Source of the DNA: CAZDSS01 sp964508185
Lineage (GTDB): Bacteria > Pseudomonadota > Alphaproteobacteria > Sphingomonadales > Govanellaceae
Direction of reading: 5' to 3'
Assembly (NCBI GenBank): GCA_964508185.1
Contig: CAZDSS010000093.1
Location: forward strand, 1-10,579
DNA length: 10,579 nucleotides
How positions within the stretch are numbered: the stretch's first letter is position 1; every line of letters starts with the position of its first letter. The translations under genes and the position numbers were made by a program. Below are positions 1-8,230 of the stretch, piece after piece. The notes under the pieces were generated by a model. It was not told where the DNA came from. It saw only the letters and a list, made by a program, of their open reading frames with translations, and did no database searches.

Positions 1-485
1 TCGCTCCTGGAGCGCTTCCTTGACGGGATCGCGAACTGCTCGGCAAGATCGAGCAGCGCGACAGCCACTCTTTCGGTCATCGTCTTGCGTCCCAGCAATG
101 CTGCATGAGACTGGGCGCGCCGCAGCATCTGCCGCAATGCGTCTATAGTCGCGTGTCCTTCAACGGCTGGGTCCAGGCTTCTCAACCGCGTCGGTGTCAA
201 GGCAATCGCGCTGCACCGGTTGATGCCGGAAAGATGTGTGCCGACGAGCCGTCCCGGCCCGAGGATATCGAGGATCTGGCGACGGCCGTCCGCAAGCGGC
301 AGGAAAAGGCAGATACAGCCATCGACGATGCGAAACGTCTTGGACGGAAAAGTGTCCTCCATGAGCAGGGCGGAGCCCTGTTCGATGAACGACAAGCTCG
401 GTGAATTGGAAGGTTCTCGTTCGAAGAAGACGAGATTGTTCGGTAGTTCGGGCGCGCTTGCGCCACTTGCTGAACTGTTCAACAT
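1..485 (-). CDS. Crp/Fnr-family transcriptional regulator (C-terminus beyond window)
   Basis: This reading frame starts at ATG 485 and stays open for 161 codons to the left edge, so it is partial at its 3' end. The start has a GGAG eight bases upstream. Residues about 30-100 read like a cyclic-nucleotide-binding-type beta roll: a stretch FRIVDGCICLFLPLADGRRQ followed by ILDILGPGRLVG matches the usual 'V..G.v.l...l.dGrrqi...l.pGdl.G' pattern. Residues about 115-155 fit the long dimerisation helix and the 'ER.A..LLDLAE' segment that precedes the helix-turn-helix. The DNA-binding helix itself lies outside the window. There is no N-terminal Cys cluster, so it is not a classical Fe-S Fnr. The ligand and targets are unknown. 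Codon use is less GC-rich than in the neighbours: 25 of the first 40 codons end in G or C. Only 38 bases separate its start from the parE fragment, so its own promoter region seems to be cut off or to lie in parE. Confidence 0.72.
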   Translation of the reverse strand, partial: MLNSSASGASAPELPNNLVFFEREPSNSPSLSFIEQGSALLMEDTFPSKTFRIVDGCICLFLPLADGRRQILDILGPGRLVGTHLSGINRCSAIALTPTRLRSLDPAVEGHATIDALRQMLRRAQSHAALLGRKTMTERVAVALLDLAEQFAIPSRKRSRS

Positions 486-489
486 GATA

Positions 490-528
490 GGAACTCCGGC
501 TTGGCGCCGGAATTCCGTTCTAAACGGA
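490..528. other. Two adjacent inverted repeats at the regulator/parE junction
   Basis: Arms 490-500 (GGAACTCCGGC) and 506-516 (GCCGGAATTCC) form an 11-bp stem with one mismatch and a 5-nt loop. Directly beside it, 514-519 (TCCGTT) and 523-528 (AACGGA) form a 6-bp dyad around a 3-nt centre. They lie in the leader of the minus-strand regulator and end where parE homology begins. They could be an operator, an RNA leader structure or a mark of the recombination junction. The sequence does not decide between these. Confidence 0.4.
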
Positions 529-892
529 GATCATCCGACGCGGGCATCTATATCTCGCCCAGCCGCCGCTCTACCGCATAGCGCAGGGGGGCAAGGTGCT
601 CTATGCCCGCGACGACGCCCATCGCGAGGAACTCCTGAAGACCGAATTCACCGGGCGCGGCAAGATCGAGGTCAGCCGTTTCAAGGGCCTTGGCGAAATG
701 CCCTCGGCCCAGCTGCGCGAGACCACCATGGATCCCGCGAAGCGCACGCTTCTGCGCGTGGTGCTGCCCGAGGATTTCAAGGATCAGCGGGCGACCGCCC
801 GCCGGGTTGAAGAACTCATGGGCCGCAAGCCCGAACTGCGGTTCCGCTTCATTCAGGAGAACGCGACCGCGGTCACGGAGCTGGACGTCTGA
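524..892 (+). pseudogene. parE: parE 3' fragment (DNA topoisomerase IV subunit B, 5' end missing)
   Basis: About 122 codons of the C-terminal end of topoisomerase IV subunit B, the ATPase subunit that with ParC decatenates replicated chromosomes. Homology begins at once with EIIRRGHLYLAQPPLYRI and runs through ARDDAHREELL, the TOPRIM-end signature KGLGEMPSAQLRETTMDP, KRTLLRV and the C-terminal ELMGRKPELRFRFIQE. ParE is normally about 650-690 residues, so roughly four fifths is missing. An in-frame TAA at 521-523 lies directly upstream and there is no ATG; a GTG at 596 would be an internal codon in a normal ParE. The remaining part has no internal stop and high GC at third positions (33 of 40 codons from 596), so it looks recently truncated or artificially joined rather than decayed. 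Since ParE is normally essential, an intact copy should exist elsewhere in the genome. If it does not, the contig is chimeric here. Confidence 0.85.
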
Positions 893-1530
893 TGACCGAG
901 GAGGATCAGGTGCCGGATCCCCTCACCCGGCATCCGATGCCGGGCCATCCGCGCGTGGTGTTCATCAAGGCGGTGACGAACAATCCCAAGATCGTCGCCG
1001 GGGACTATTCCTATTACGACGATCCGGACGACCCCGAAGGGTTCGAGCGCAACGTCCTGTACGCCTACGGGCCCGAGAAGCTCGTGATCGGCAAGTTCTG
1101 CGCCATCGCCACGGGGGTCAAGTTCATCATGAGCGGCGCCAATCACAAGATCGACGCCGTCTCCACCTTCCCCTTCCCCATCTTCGGCGGCGCCTGGGCC
1201 CGCCATCTCGACCTGGTCATGGACCTGCCGAGCCGGGGCGACACGGTGATCGGTAACGATGTCTGGATCGGCTATGGCGCGGTTATCATGCCGGGGGTCA
1301 CCATCGGCGACGGCGCCATCATCGCCGCCCAGTCGGTGGTCACCACCGACGTCCCGCCCTATTGCGTGTACGGCGGCAATCCCGCCCGCCTCATCCGCAA
1401 GCGCTTCACGGACGAGGAGATCGCCTTCCTTCTCGAGCTTCGCTGGTGGGACTGGCCGGTGGACAAGATCACCCGCAATCTCCGCGCCCTGATGAAGGCG
1501 GACGTCGCCGCCCTCGCCCAGGCGGACTGA
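892..1530 (+). CDS. Xenobiotic acyltransferase (Vat/CatB-like) family O-acetyltransferase
   Basis: A 212-aa left-handed beta-helix acetyltransferase that probably moves an acetyl group from acetyl-CoA to a hydroxyl of a small molecule in the cytosol. Family marks are LVIGKFCAIATGVKFIMSGANH near residues 64-85, with His85 matching the catalytic His of the Vat/CatB family, then TFPF (about 92-95). Hexapeptide repeats follow at about 120-160 (VIGNDVWIGYGAVIMPGVTI, then IGDGAIIAAQSVV), then VPPYCVYGGNPARLIRKRF and a Trp-rich C-terminal helix (RWWDWP). Length is typical of the family (about 205-220 aa). The ATG overlaps the parE stop as TGATG, with GGAG eleven bases upstream, so it is probably translated by coupling to parE. 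Known relatives inactivate streptogramin A or chloramphenicol, but many chromosomal members act on unknown substrates, so resistance is not implied. It converges on the next gene with a 3-nt gap. Confidence 0.85.
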   Translation: MTEEDQVPDPLTRHPMPGHPRVVFIKAVTNNPKIVAGDYSYYDDPDDPEGFERNVLYAYGPEKLVIGKFCAIATGVKFIMSGANHKIDAVSTFPFPIFGGAWARHLDLVMDLPSRGDTVIGNDVWIGYGAVIMPGVTIGDGAIIAAQSVVTTDVPPYCVYGGNPARLIRKRFTDEEIAFLLELRWWDWPVDKITRNLRALMKADVAALAQAD

Positions 1531-1533
1531 CGC

Positions 1534-2256
1534 TTACAATTCCCCGCGCAGCCAGGCGGCGAGGTGGCGACTCGTCTCCGCCGGCTGTTCGAGCGGCGCG
1601 AGATGCCCGCAATGCTCGACGACGCGCAGCTTCGCCCCCGGAATCATGCGCGCCATTTCCTCATGCAGCTCCACGGGGCTCAGCTTGTCCTCGCGGCCGC
1701 AGAGGACGAGGGTCGGGCAGGAAATGCGCGGCAGATACGGACGGCTGTCGATGCGGTTGATGATCGCCGTCTGCTGACGGATGAAGGCTTCGCGCCCCGT
1801 CTCCCGCGCCATGCGCACGATGGTGTTGGCGATCGTCCGGTCCGCCGCATGGTCGGGATGCACCAGATCCTGAATCATGCGCGGCGAGATGCCGAGGAAT
1901 CGGCCACGCTCGGCAAGCGCGATGAAATCCCGGCGGCGCTTGGACTGTTCGGGCGTATCCGCCCGGGCGTTGGTATCAAGAAGTGCGAGCCTTTCCACCC
2001 GCTCCGGCGCCTGGCGCATGATCTCCAGCGCGATATAGCCGCCCATCGAAAGTCCCGCGAGGGCGAAGCGCTGCGGCGCCGCATCGAGGATCGACCGCGC
2101 GAGCGCCGCCATGCTGTCCTGCCCCGTATGATCGGCGACCGTCACGTCGGCGAGATCCGCGAGGTCGGCGATCTGCGCCTCCCACAGCTCCGCTGTGCAG
2201 ATGAGGCCGGGGATGAGGACGAGGGCGGGCGCCATGGGAACGTTATCTCCATTCAA
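1534..2256 (-). CDS. Alpha/beta hydrolase (240 aa)
   Basis: A cytosolic serine hydrolase of the alpha/beta fold with unknown substrate. The oxyanion-loop region LVLIPGL is at residues 12-18. The nucleophile elbow GLSMGG gives Ser70, CGREDKLSP gives the acid Asp190 and VEHCGHLAP gives His218, so the triad is complete and in the usual order and spacing. A cap-like helical region lies between about 100 and 170. There is no signal peptide or membrane segment. The start is uncertain: the first ATG (2256) has only a weak AAGAG four bases upstream, while the in-frame ATG at 2235 (Met8) follows a GGAG by eleven bases, and the conserved fold begins right after Met8. It is divergent from the DEAD-box helicase gene and shares a 122-bp spacer with it. 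A minus-strand TATAAG (2289-2284) in that spacer is a possible -10. Esterase, lactonase or dehalogenase-like roles are all possible. Confidence 0.85.
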   Translation of the reverse strand: MNGDNVPMAPALVLIPGLICTAELWEAQIADLADLADVTVADHTGQDSMAALARSILDAAPQRFALAGLSMGGYIALEIMRQAPERVERLALLDTNARADTPEQSKRRRDFIALAERGRFLGISPRMIQDLVHPDHAADRTIANTIVRMARETGREAFIRQQTAIINRIDSRPYLPRISCPTLVLCGREDKLSPVELHEEMARMIPGAKLRVVEHCGHLAPLEQPAETSRHLAAWLRGEL

Positions 2257-2279
2257 CTCTTATGGTACCAAGACTCAAG

Positions 2280-2307
2280 TTGACTTATAGCGGCATTTCC
2301 CTATGCT
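2280..2307 (+). promoter_or_regulatory. Candidate sigma70 promoter of the DEAD-box helicase gene
   Basis: TTGACT (2280-2285), a 16-bp spacer and TATGCT (2302-2307) match the -35 and -10 consensus at 5/6 and 4/6 positions. Transcription would start near 2314, leaving a leader of about 65 nt. No clear Shine-Dalgarno precedes the ATG at 2379, so translation initiation may be weak or structure-dependent. Prediction only. Confidence 0.45.
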
Positions 2308-2378
2308 TCGCGACCATAAACGGCTTCAGCGACGAGGCTGTCCCGCACGTCCATGCCGAAAGTTAATAGTAAGCCCGA

Positions 2379-4550
<2,172 letters not shown>

Positions 4551-4593
4551 CTTTTGATCCCGCGGTTAAATATATTCTTAACTAATTTATATT

Positions 4594-4621
4594 AAAGGGA
4601 TAGGTAACCGCCTGTCCCTTT
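4594..4621 (+). terminator. Probable intrinsic terminator after helicase gene
   Basis: Arms AAAGGGATAGG (4594-4604) and CCTGTCCCTTT (4611-4621) pair over 11 bp with one G-T wobble around a 6-nt loop, 43 bases after the helicase stop. The T-run is short (TTT closing the stem, then CTCCCTTT), so efficiency is uncertain. Just before it lies an AT-rich island (4566-4596, two C and no G in 31 bases) that is unusual in this GC-rich window and may help upstream pausing or act as a promoter element for the next gene. Confidence 0.55.
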
Positions 4622-4724
4622 CTCCCTTTGTTAGAAGTTCTTTAGGGAGTCCGGATTAACCTTGGGGCGGTTCCGGGCGCGGAGCGCGCCCGCTGAATTC
4701 TTGCATCACCAAGAGGATCGCGGG

Positions 4725-5804
4725 GTGGCGGTTCCACACCAACTTCAGGAGCAGGAGGCGAGCAAGGCGTCGCATCCGGACAAGGATCCGGAAGACGCCG
4801 GCCTGTCGCGCTCGGCAGCTGATGCCCTTGCCCTCTGCGCCCGGCACGGCCTGCCGCCCCTGCCCCGCAACTATGAACTCTTCTTCGCCTATGTGACCGG
4901 CGAGCCCGCGGGCGTGCGCCGTGACCTGGACGCCGCCCTCAAGGACGGCCGCCCGCTGTCGGATATTCTGCTCGACGATGTCCTGCGCCGTCATCTGCGC
5001 AAGGACGAAACCGCCGCGCTCGAGGCCGAGGCCCGCGCCCAGGGCGAGCTCGAACGCGCGGTCGCCTATCTCCGCAATGCGGAGCAGGACACCTCCCGCT
5101 TCGGCTCCGCCCTCATGACCTATGGGGAGGATCTGGCGGATGCGGTGGAGGAAGGCAGCCTCCACGACACGGTGAAGCGCCTGCTGTCCGAAACTCGCGC
5201 CATGCAACGGAAGAGCCTCGCGCTCGAGAAGCAGCTCAAGCGCTCGTCGGCGGAGATCGATCGCCTCAAGAGCAATCTCGAGAAGGTGCGGATCGAGGCC
5301 ATGACCGATGAGCTCACGGGCGTCGGCAACCGCAAGCTTTTCGACCAGACCCTGAACAACGCCGTCGACCGCGCGGTATCGTCGCGCAAGCCCCTGTCCC
5401 TCATCTTCTGCGACGTCGATCACTTCAAGTCCTTCAACGACAGCTTCGGCCACAAGCTCGGCGACCATGTGCTGAAGCTCGTGGGCCAGGCCCTGCGCGC
5501 CATGGTGGGCGACAAGGGGGTGGCGACGCGCTACGGCGGCGAGGAATTCGCCATCATCCTGCCCGACATCGCGCTTCCCGAAGCTTCGGCCGTCGCCGAG
5601 CGGATCCGCCTCGCCATCAGCCGCAAGATCATGAAGAACCGCTCCACCGGCCAGACGCTTGGCCGCATCACCATGTCCTTCGGGGTCTCGCAGTATCGCC
5701 CGGGCGAGGATCTCGACGGCTTCGTCGGCCGCGCCGATCGCGCGCTCTACGAAGCCAAGGCCTCCGGCCGCAACAAGGTCGCGTGTGAGCCCATGGCGTT
5801 CTGA
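4725..5804 (+). CDS. Diguanylate cyclase (GGDEF domain) with N-terminal helical region
   Basis: Makes cyclic di-GMP from two GTP. The catalytic domain spans about residues 193-352: it opens with AMTDELTGVGNRKLFD, has FCDVDHFKSFND with metal-binding Asp230, and the active loop GGEEF at 271-275, followed by the usual SFGVSQYRPGEDLDGFVGRADRALYEAK. Residues 160-192 look like the coiled-coil or signalling helix that joins sensor and GGDEF. The N-terminal 150 residues, with LPPLPRNYELFFAYVTGEP near 35-55, are soluble and helical; similar regions occur in other alphaproteobacterial GGDEF proteins, with unknown ligand. The residues at the inhibitory RxxD site before the active loop are Gly and Gly, so product inhibition through the I-site is not expected. 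I chose GTG 4725 because AGAGGA lies just upstream at good spacing; an in-frame TTG at 4662 would add 21 residues with a less well placed site. No membrane segment or signal peptide is visible. Confidence 0.9.
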   Translation: MAVPHQLQEQEASKASHPDKDPEDAGLSRSAADALALCARHGLPPLPRNYELFFAYVTGEPAGVRRDLDAALKDGRPLSDILLDDVLRRHLRKDETAALEAEARAQGELERAVAYLRNAEQDTSRFGSALMTYGEDLADAVEEGSLHDTVKRLLSETRAMQRKSLALEKQLKRSSAEIDRLKSNLEKVRIEAMTDELTGVGNRKLFDQTLNNAVDRAVSSRKPLSLIFCDVDHFKSFNDSFGHKLGDHVLKLVGQALRAMVGDKGVATRYGGEEFAIILPDIALPEASAVAERIRLAISRKIMKNRSTGQTLGRITMSFGVSQYRPGEDLDGFVGRADRALYEAKASGRNKVACEPMAF

Positions 5805-5874
5805 GCCGCGGCCCCCATTCCCCTGCAATTTCCGATAGTTCCTCAGCCAGCCAGTGGTCGACGTTCCCCGGGCC

Positions 5875-5883
5875 TGCTATAAC
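5875..5883 (+). promoter_or_regulatory. Candidate extended -10 promoter of the enoyl-CoA hydratase gene
   Basis: TGCTATAAC is an extended -10 element (TG-N-TATAAC) 38 bases before the start codon. The -35 region (around 5855-5860, TGGTCG) is weak, as is common with extended -10 promoters. A strong GGGAGGA ribosome site (5908-5914) sits seven bases before the ATG. Confidence 0.4.
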
Positions 5884-5921
5884 TCGCCTTGTGTCCGTGA
5901 TCTTGCAGGGAGGAAGATTAA

Positions 5922-6719
5922 ATGTCCTACGCGGCGATCAAGCTCGAACTCCGCGACAATGTGGCGATCGTGACCCTCAACCGGCCCGAGGCGCTGAACG
6001 CCATCGACGGCGCCATGACGTCGGAACTCATGGACGTGGTCACCGGAATCACGGACGGCAACATCAAGGCCCGGGCCCTGTTGATTACCGGGGCCGGGCG
6101 CGGCTTCTCGTCCGGCGCGGACCTGCTCACCACGGTCAATCCCGACAATCCCGAGGCGGCGAAGGATGTGGGCGGCGTGCTCGAGCGGGAATACAACCCC
6201 CTCATCAAGGCCCTGCGCGACCTGCCGGTGCCCATCGTCTCGGCGGTGAACGGCGCCTGCGCCGGGGCGGGCATGTCGCTCGCCATGGCGGCGGACGTGA
6301 TCCTCGCCGCCCGCTCGGCCTTCTTCCTCCAGGCCTTCGTCAATGTGTCGCTGGTGCCGGACGCCGGAAGCTCCTATTTCCTCCCGCGCCTCGTGGGCAA
6401 GGCCAAGGCCGCGCGCATGATGATGCTGGGCGAGAAGATCGGGGCCGAGGAAGCGGAGCGCTGGGGGCTTCTGAGCGCCGTCTATGACGACGACAAGCTG
6501 ATGGACGAGGCCTTCAAAATCGCGGCGAAGCTCGCCGCCGGCCCCACGGGGGCGCTCGCCCTCATCCGCCGCATGATCGCCGAGTCCGAAGGCAATTCCC
6601 TTGCCGAGCAGCTCGACCTCGAGCGCGAATTCCAGCGCCGCGCCGGCCGGCTCGAGGATTTCGCCGAAGGGGTGCGCGCCTTCCTCGCCAAGCGCAAGCC
6701 GGAATTCAAGGGGCGGTAA
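5922..6719 (+). CDS. Enoyl-CoA hydratase/isomerase family protein (PaaG-like)
   Basis: A 265-aa crotonase-fold enzyme acting on acyl-CoA thioesters in the cytosol. The N-terminal VAIVTLNRPEALNAID, the oxyanion-hole segment GAGRGFSSGADL (with the acyl-CoA site) and the second oxyanion segment VNGACAGAGMSLAMAADV are all present, followed by VSLVPDAGSSYFLPRLVG. In hydratases a catalytic Glu usually stands in the GAGMSL region; here it is absent, while Asp147 in VPDAG matches the acid used by PaaG-type isomerases. An isomerase, such as of 2,3-epoxyphenylacetyl-CoA or a delta3-delta2 enoyl-CoA, is therefore more likely than a simple hydratase, but no other phenylacetate genes are nearby to support the Paa pathway. 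The C-terminal trimerisation helices are complete. The ATG follows a strong Shine-Dalgarno. It converges on the ferredoxin gene with one base between the stop codons, leaving no room for a terminator between them. Confidence 0.9.
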   Translation: MSYAAIKLELRDNVAIVTLNRPEALNAIDGAMTSELMDVVTGITDGNIKARALLITGAGRGFSSGADLLTTVNPDNPEAAKDVGGVLEREYNPLIKALRDLPVPIVSAVNGACAGAGMSLAMAADVILAARSAFFLQAFVNVSLVPDAGSSYFLPRLVGKAKAARMMMLGEKIGAEEAERWGLLSAVYDDDKLMDEAFKIAAKLAAGPTGALALIRRMIAESEGNSLAEQLDLEREFQRRAGRLEDFAEGVRAFLAKRKPEFKGR

Positions 6720-6720
6720 C

Positions 6721-7056
6721 CTAACCGTTCAGCAGATTGTTCGTCCCCCGCGGCAGGCGGAGAGTGAGACCGTCGAGCGCCTCGGTGACCGTGATCTGGC
6801 AGCCGAGGCGCGAGGTGGGCTGCAGGTCGTAGGCAAGGTCCAGGAGATCCTCCTCATCCACGCTCGGCGGCGGCAGGCGGTCGTAGTCGGCGTCCGCCAC
6901 GATCACATGGCAGGTGGAACAGACGAGGGAGCCCTCGCAAGCCCCTTCGATGGGGATATCGTGGGCGTGCGCCACCTCGAGGATCGACTGGCCCACCCTG
7001 GCCTCGACCTCGCGGCGCTCGTTGCCGTTGGCGCTGATGAAGGTGATCTTGGGCAC
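6721..7056 (-). CDS. [2Fe-2S] ferredoxin, adrenodoxin/Isc type
   Basis: A 111-aa soluble electron carrier. Cys40, Cys46, Cys49 and Cys86 give the spacing C-X5-C-X2-C-X36-C typical of the vertebrate-adrenodoxin and bacterial Isc ferredoxin group, with the context IEGACEGSLVCSTCHVIV and TSRLGCQI. The acidic stretch PSVDEEDLLDLAYDLQ is the usual partner-binding helix. The start is GTG at 7056, four bases after the stop of the IscS-like gene, so it is the last cistron of that operon. In Isc systems such a ferredoxin supplies electrons for cluster assembly, and the neighbours suggest that role here. Service to a P450 or another oxygenase is possible, but none is encoded in the window. Confidence 0.93.
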   Translation of the reverse strand: MPKITFISANGNERREVEARVGQSILEVAHAHDIPIEGACEGSLVCSTCHVIVADADYDRLPPPSVDEEDLLDLAYDLQPTSRLGCQITVTEALDGLTLRLPRGTNNLLNG

Positions 7057-7060
7057 GGAA

Positions 7061-8230
7061 TCAGACTCGACTGGCTGGGGATGACATGGCGCGGGCCGCG
7101 CGCAGGCGGCGGACGGTGTCGATGACGGCGCGGGCCGCGACGTCCACCTCCGCCTCCGTCGTCATGCGGCCGAAGCCGAAGCGGATGGACGCCCTGGCAA
7201 GCGCATCGGGCAAGCCGATCGCGCGCAGCACATAGGACGGCTCCTTCGAGCCAGAGGCGCAGGCGGCGCCGGACGATACCGCAAGCTCGCGCAGTTCCGC
7301 GATCAGGAGATCGCCGTCCACACCCGGGAAGCTGATGTTGAGATTGCCCCAGAAGCGCCGCTCCGCGCTGCCGTTGAGGCGCACGTCCGGAAGCTCCGCC
7401 CGCAGCTGGTCCAGAAACCGGCGCGCGAGGCGCTCGATCCGCGGCGTCTCCTCCGCCATCTCGAGGGCGGCGATCTCCGCCGCCTTGCCGAAGCCCACGA
7501 TGAGGGCGGGCGCGAGCGTGCCCGAACGCAGGCCCCGCTCCTGCCCGCCGCCATGGATCAGTGGCGCGACGGCGACCCGCGGATTGCTGCGGACATAGAG
7601 GGCGCCAACACCCTTCGGCCCGTATATCTTGTGGGCGGAAAGGCTCATGAGATCGATCGCGGCCGCATCCACGTCGAGCGGGATCTTGCCCGCCGCCTGG
7701 GCCGCATCCACATGGAACTTCGCGCCGCCCGCGCGCACGATCGCGCCGATCTCATGGAGCGGCTGGATGACGCCGATCTCGTTGTTGACGGCCATGACGG
7801 AGACGATCGCCGTATCGGGCCGGATCGCCCGCCGCACCGCCTCCGGATCGAGCAAGCCGTCCCCATCCACCGGCAGATAGGTCACCTCGAAGCCCTGATG
7901 CTCCAGCCAGCGGAAGCTTTCGAGGACGCATTTGTGCTCGGTCGCGACCGTCACCAGATGCCGCCTGTCGCGGCCATAGGCGAGCCCCACGCCCTTGATC
8001 GCCGTATTGTTCGCTTCGGTCGCGCCGGACATGAAATAGATCTCGTCCGGCCTCGCGTTTATGAGGCCTGCGACCTGCCCGCGCGCCACGTCCACCGCCG
8101 CCTCCGCCTCCCAGCCGAAGCGGTGGCCGGCGGAATGGGGATTGCCGAACTTGTCGGCAAGATAGGGCTCCATGGCCGCACGCACGCGGGGGTCGAGGGG
8201 CGTCGTCGCCTGATAGTCGAGATAGATCAT
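7061..8230 (-). CDS. iscS: Cysteine desulfurase, IscS-like (class I)
   Basis: A 389-aa PLP enzyme that takes sulfur from L-cysteine as a persulfide for Fe-S clusters and other thiolated products, leaving alanine. It begins with the family's MIYLDYQATTPLDPRV. SGATEANN binds the PLP phosphate region, ATEHKCVLE holds the ring-stacking His, and HVDAAQAAGKIPLD follows. SLSAHKIYGPKGVGALYVR carries the Schiff-base Lys201, and the catalytic loop SSGAACASGSKEPSYVLRAIG carries Cys324. The loop with EPSYVLRA and the full length fit the IscS rather than the SufS type. Its ATG overlaps the stop of the upstream desulfurase by four bases (ATGA), with AGGAAGG ten bases before it, and the ferredoxin follows after four bases. 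No IscU, IscA or chaperone gene lies in the window; downstream the operon ends by convergence. Confidence 0.93.
   Translation of the reverse strand: MIYLDYQATTPLDPRVRAAMEPYLADKFGNPHSAGHRFGWEAEAAVDVARGQVAGLINARPDEIYFMSGATEANNTAIKGVGLAYGRDRRHLVTVATEHKCVLESFRWLEHQGFEVTYLPVDGDGLLDPEAVRRAIRPDTAIVSVMAVNNEIGVIQPLHEIGAIVRAGGAKFHVDAAQAAGKIPLDVDAAAIDLMSLSAHKIYGPKGVGALYVRSNPRVAVAPLIHGGGQERGLRSGTLAPALIVGFGKAAEIAALEMAEETPRIERLARRFLDQLRAELPDVRLNGSAERRFWGNLNISFPGVDGDLLIAELRELAVSSGAACASGSKEPSYVLRAIGLPDALARASIRFGFGRMTTEAEVDVAARAVIDTVRRLRAARAMSSPASRV

Noticed and set aside
197..466. An 89-codon minus-strand frame in the left end
   Set aside because: Ser/Arg-rich shadow in another frame of the Crp/Fnr-type gene, which has the ribosome site and the domain pattern.
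507..518. CCGGAATTCCG at the junction resembles a synthetic EcoRI linker
   Set aside because: It is one arm of a natural-looking hairpin, and GAATTC occurs at several other places in the window, so a cloning artefact is not supported.
892..1530. Acquired streptogramin or chloramphenicol resistance gene
   Set aside because: Family membership is clear, but there is no mobile context on its right side and its composition matches the chromosome; many such proteins are not resistance factors.
4656..5828. A 390-codon frame antisense to the diguanylate cyclase
   Set aside because: Composition shadow of the coding strand, no domain or ribosome site; the plus-strand GGDEF domain is complete.
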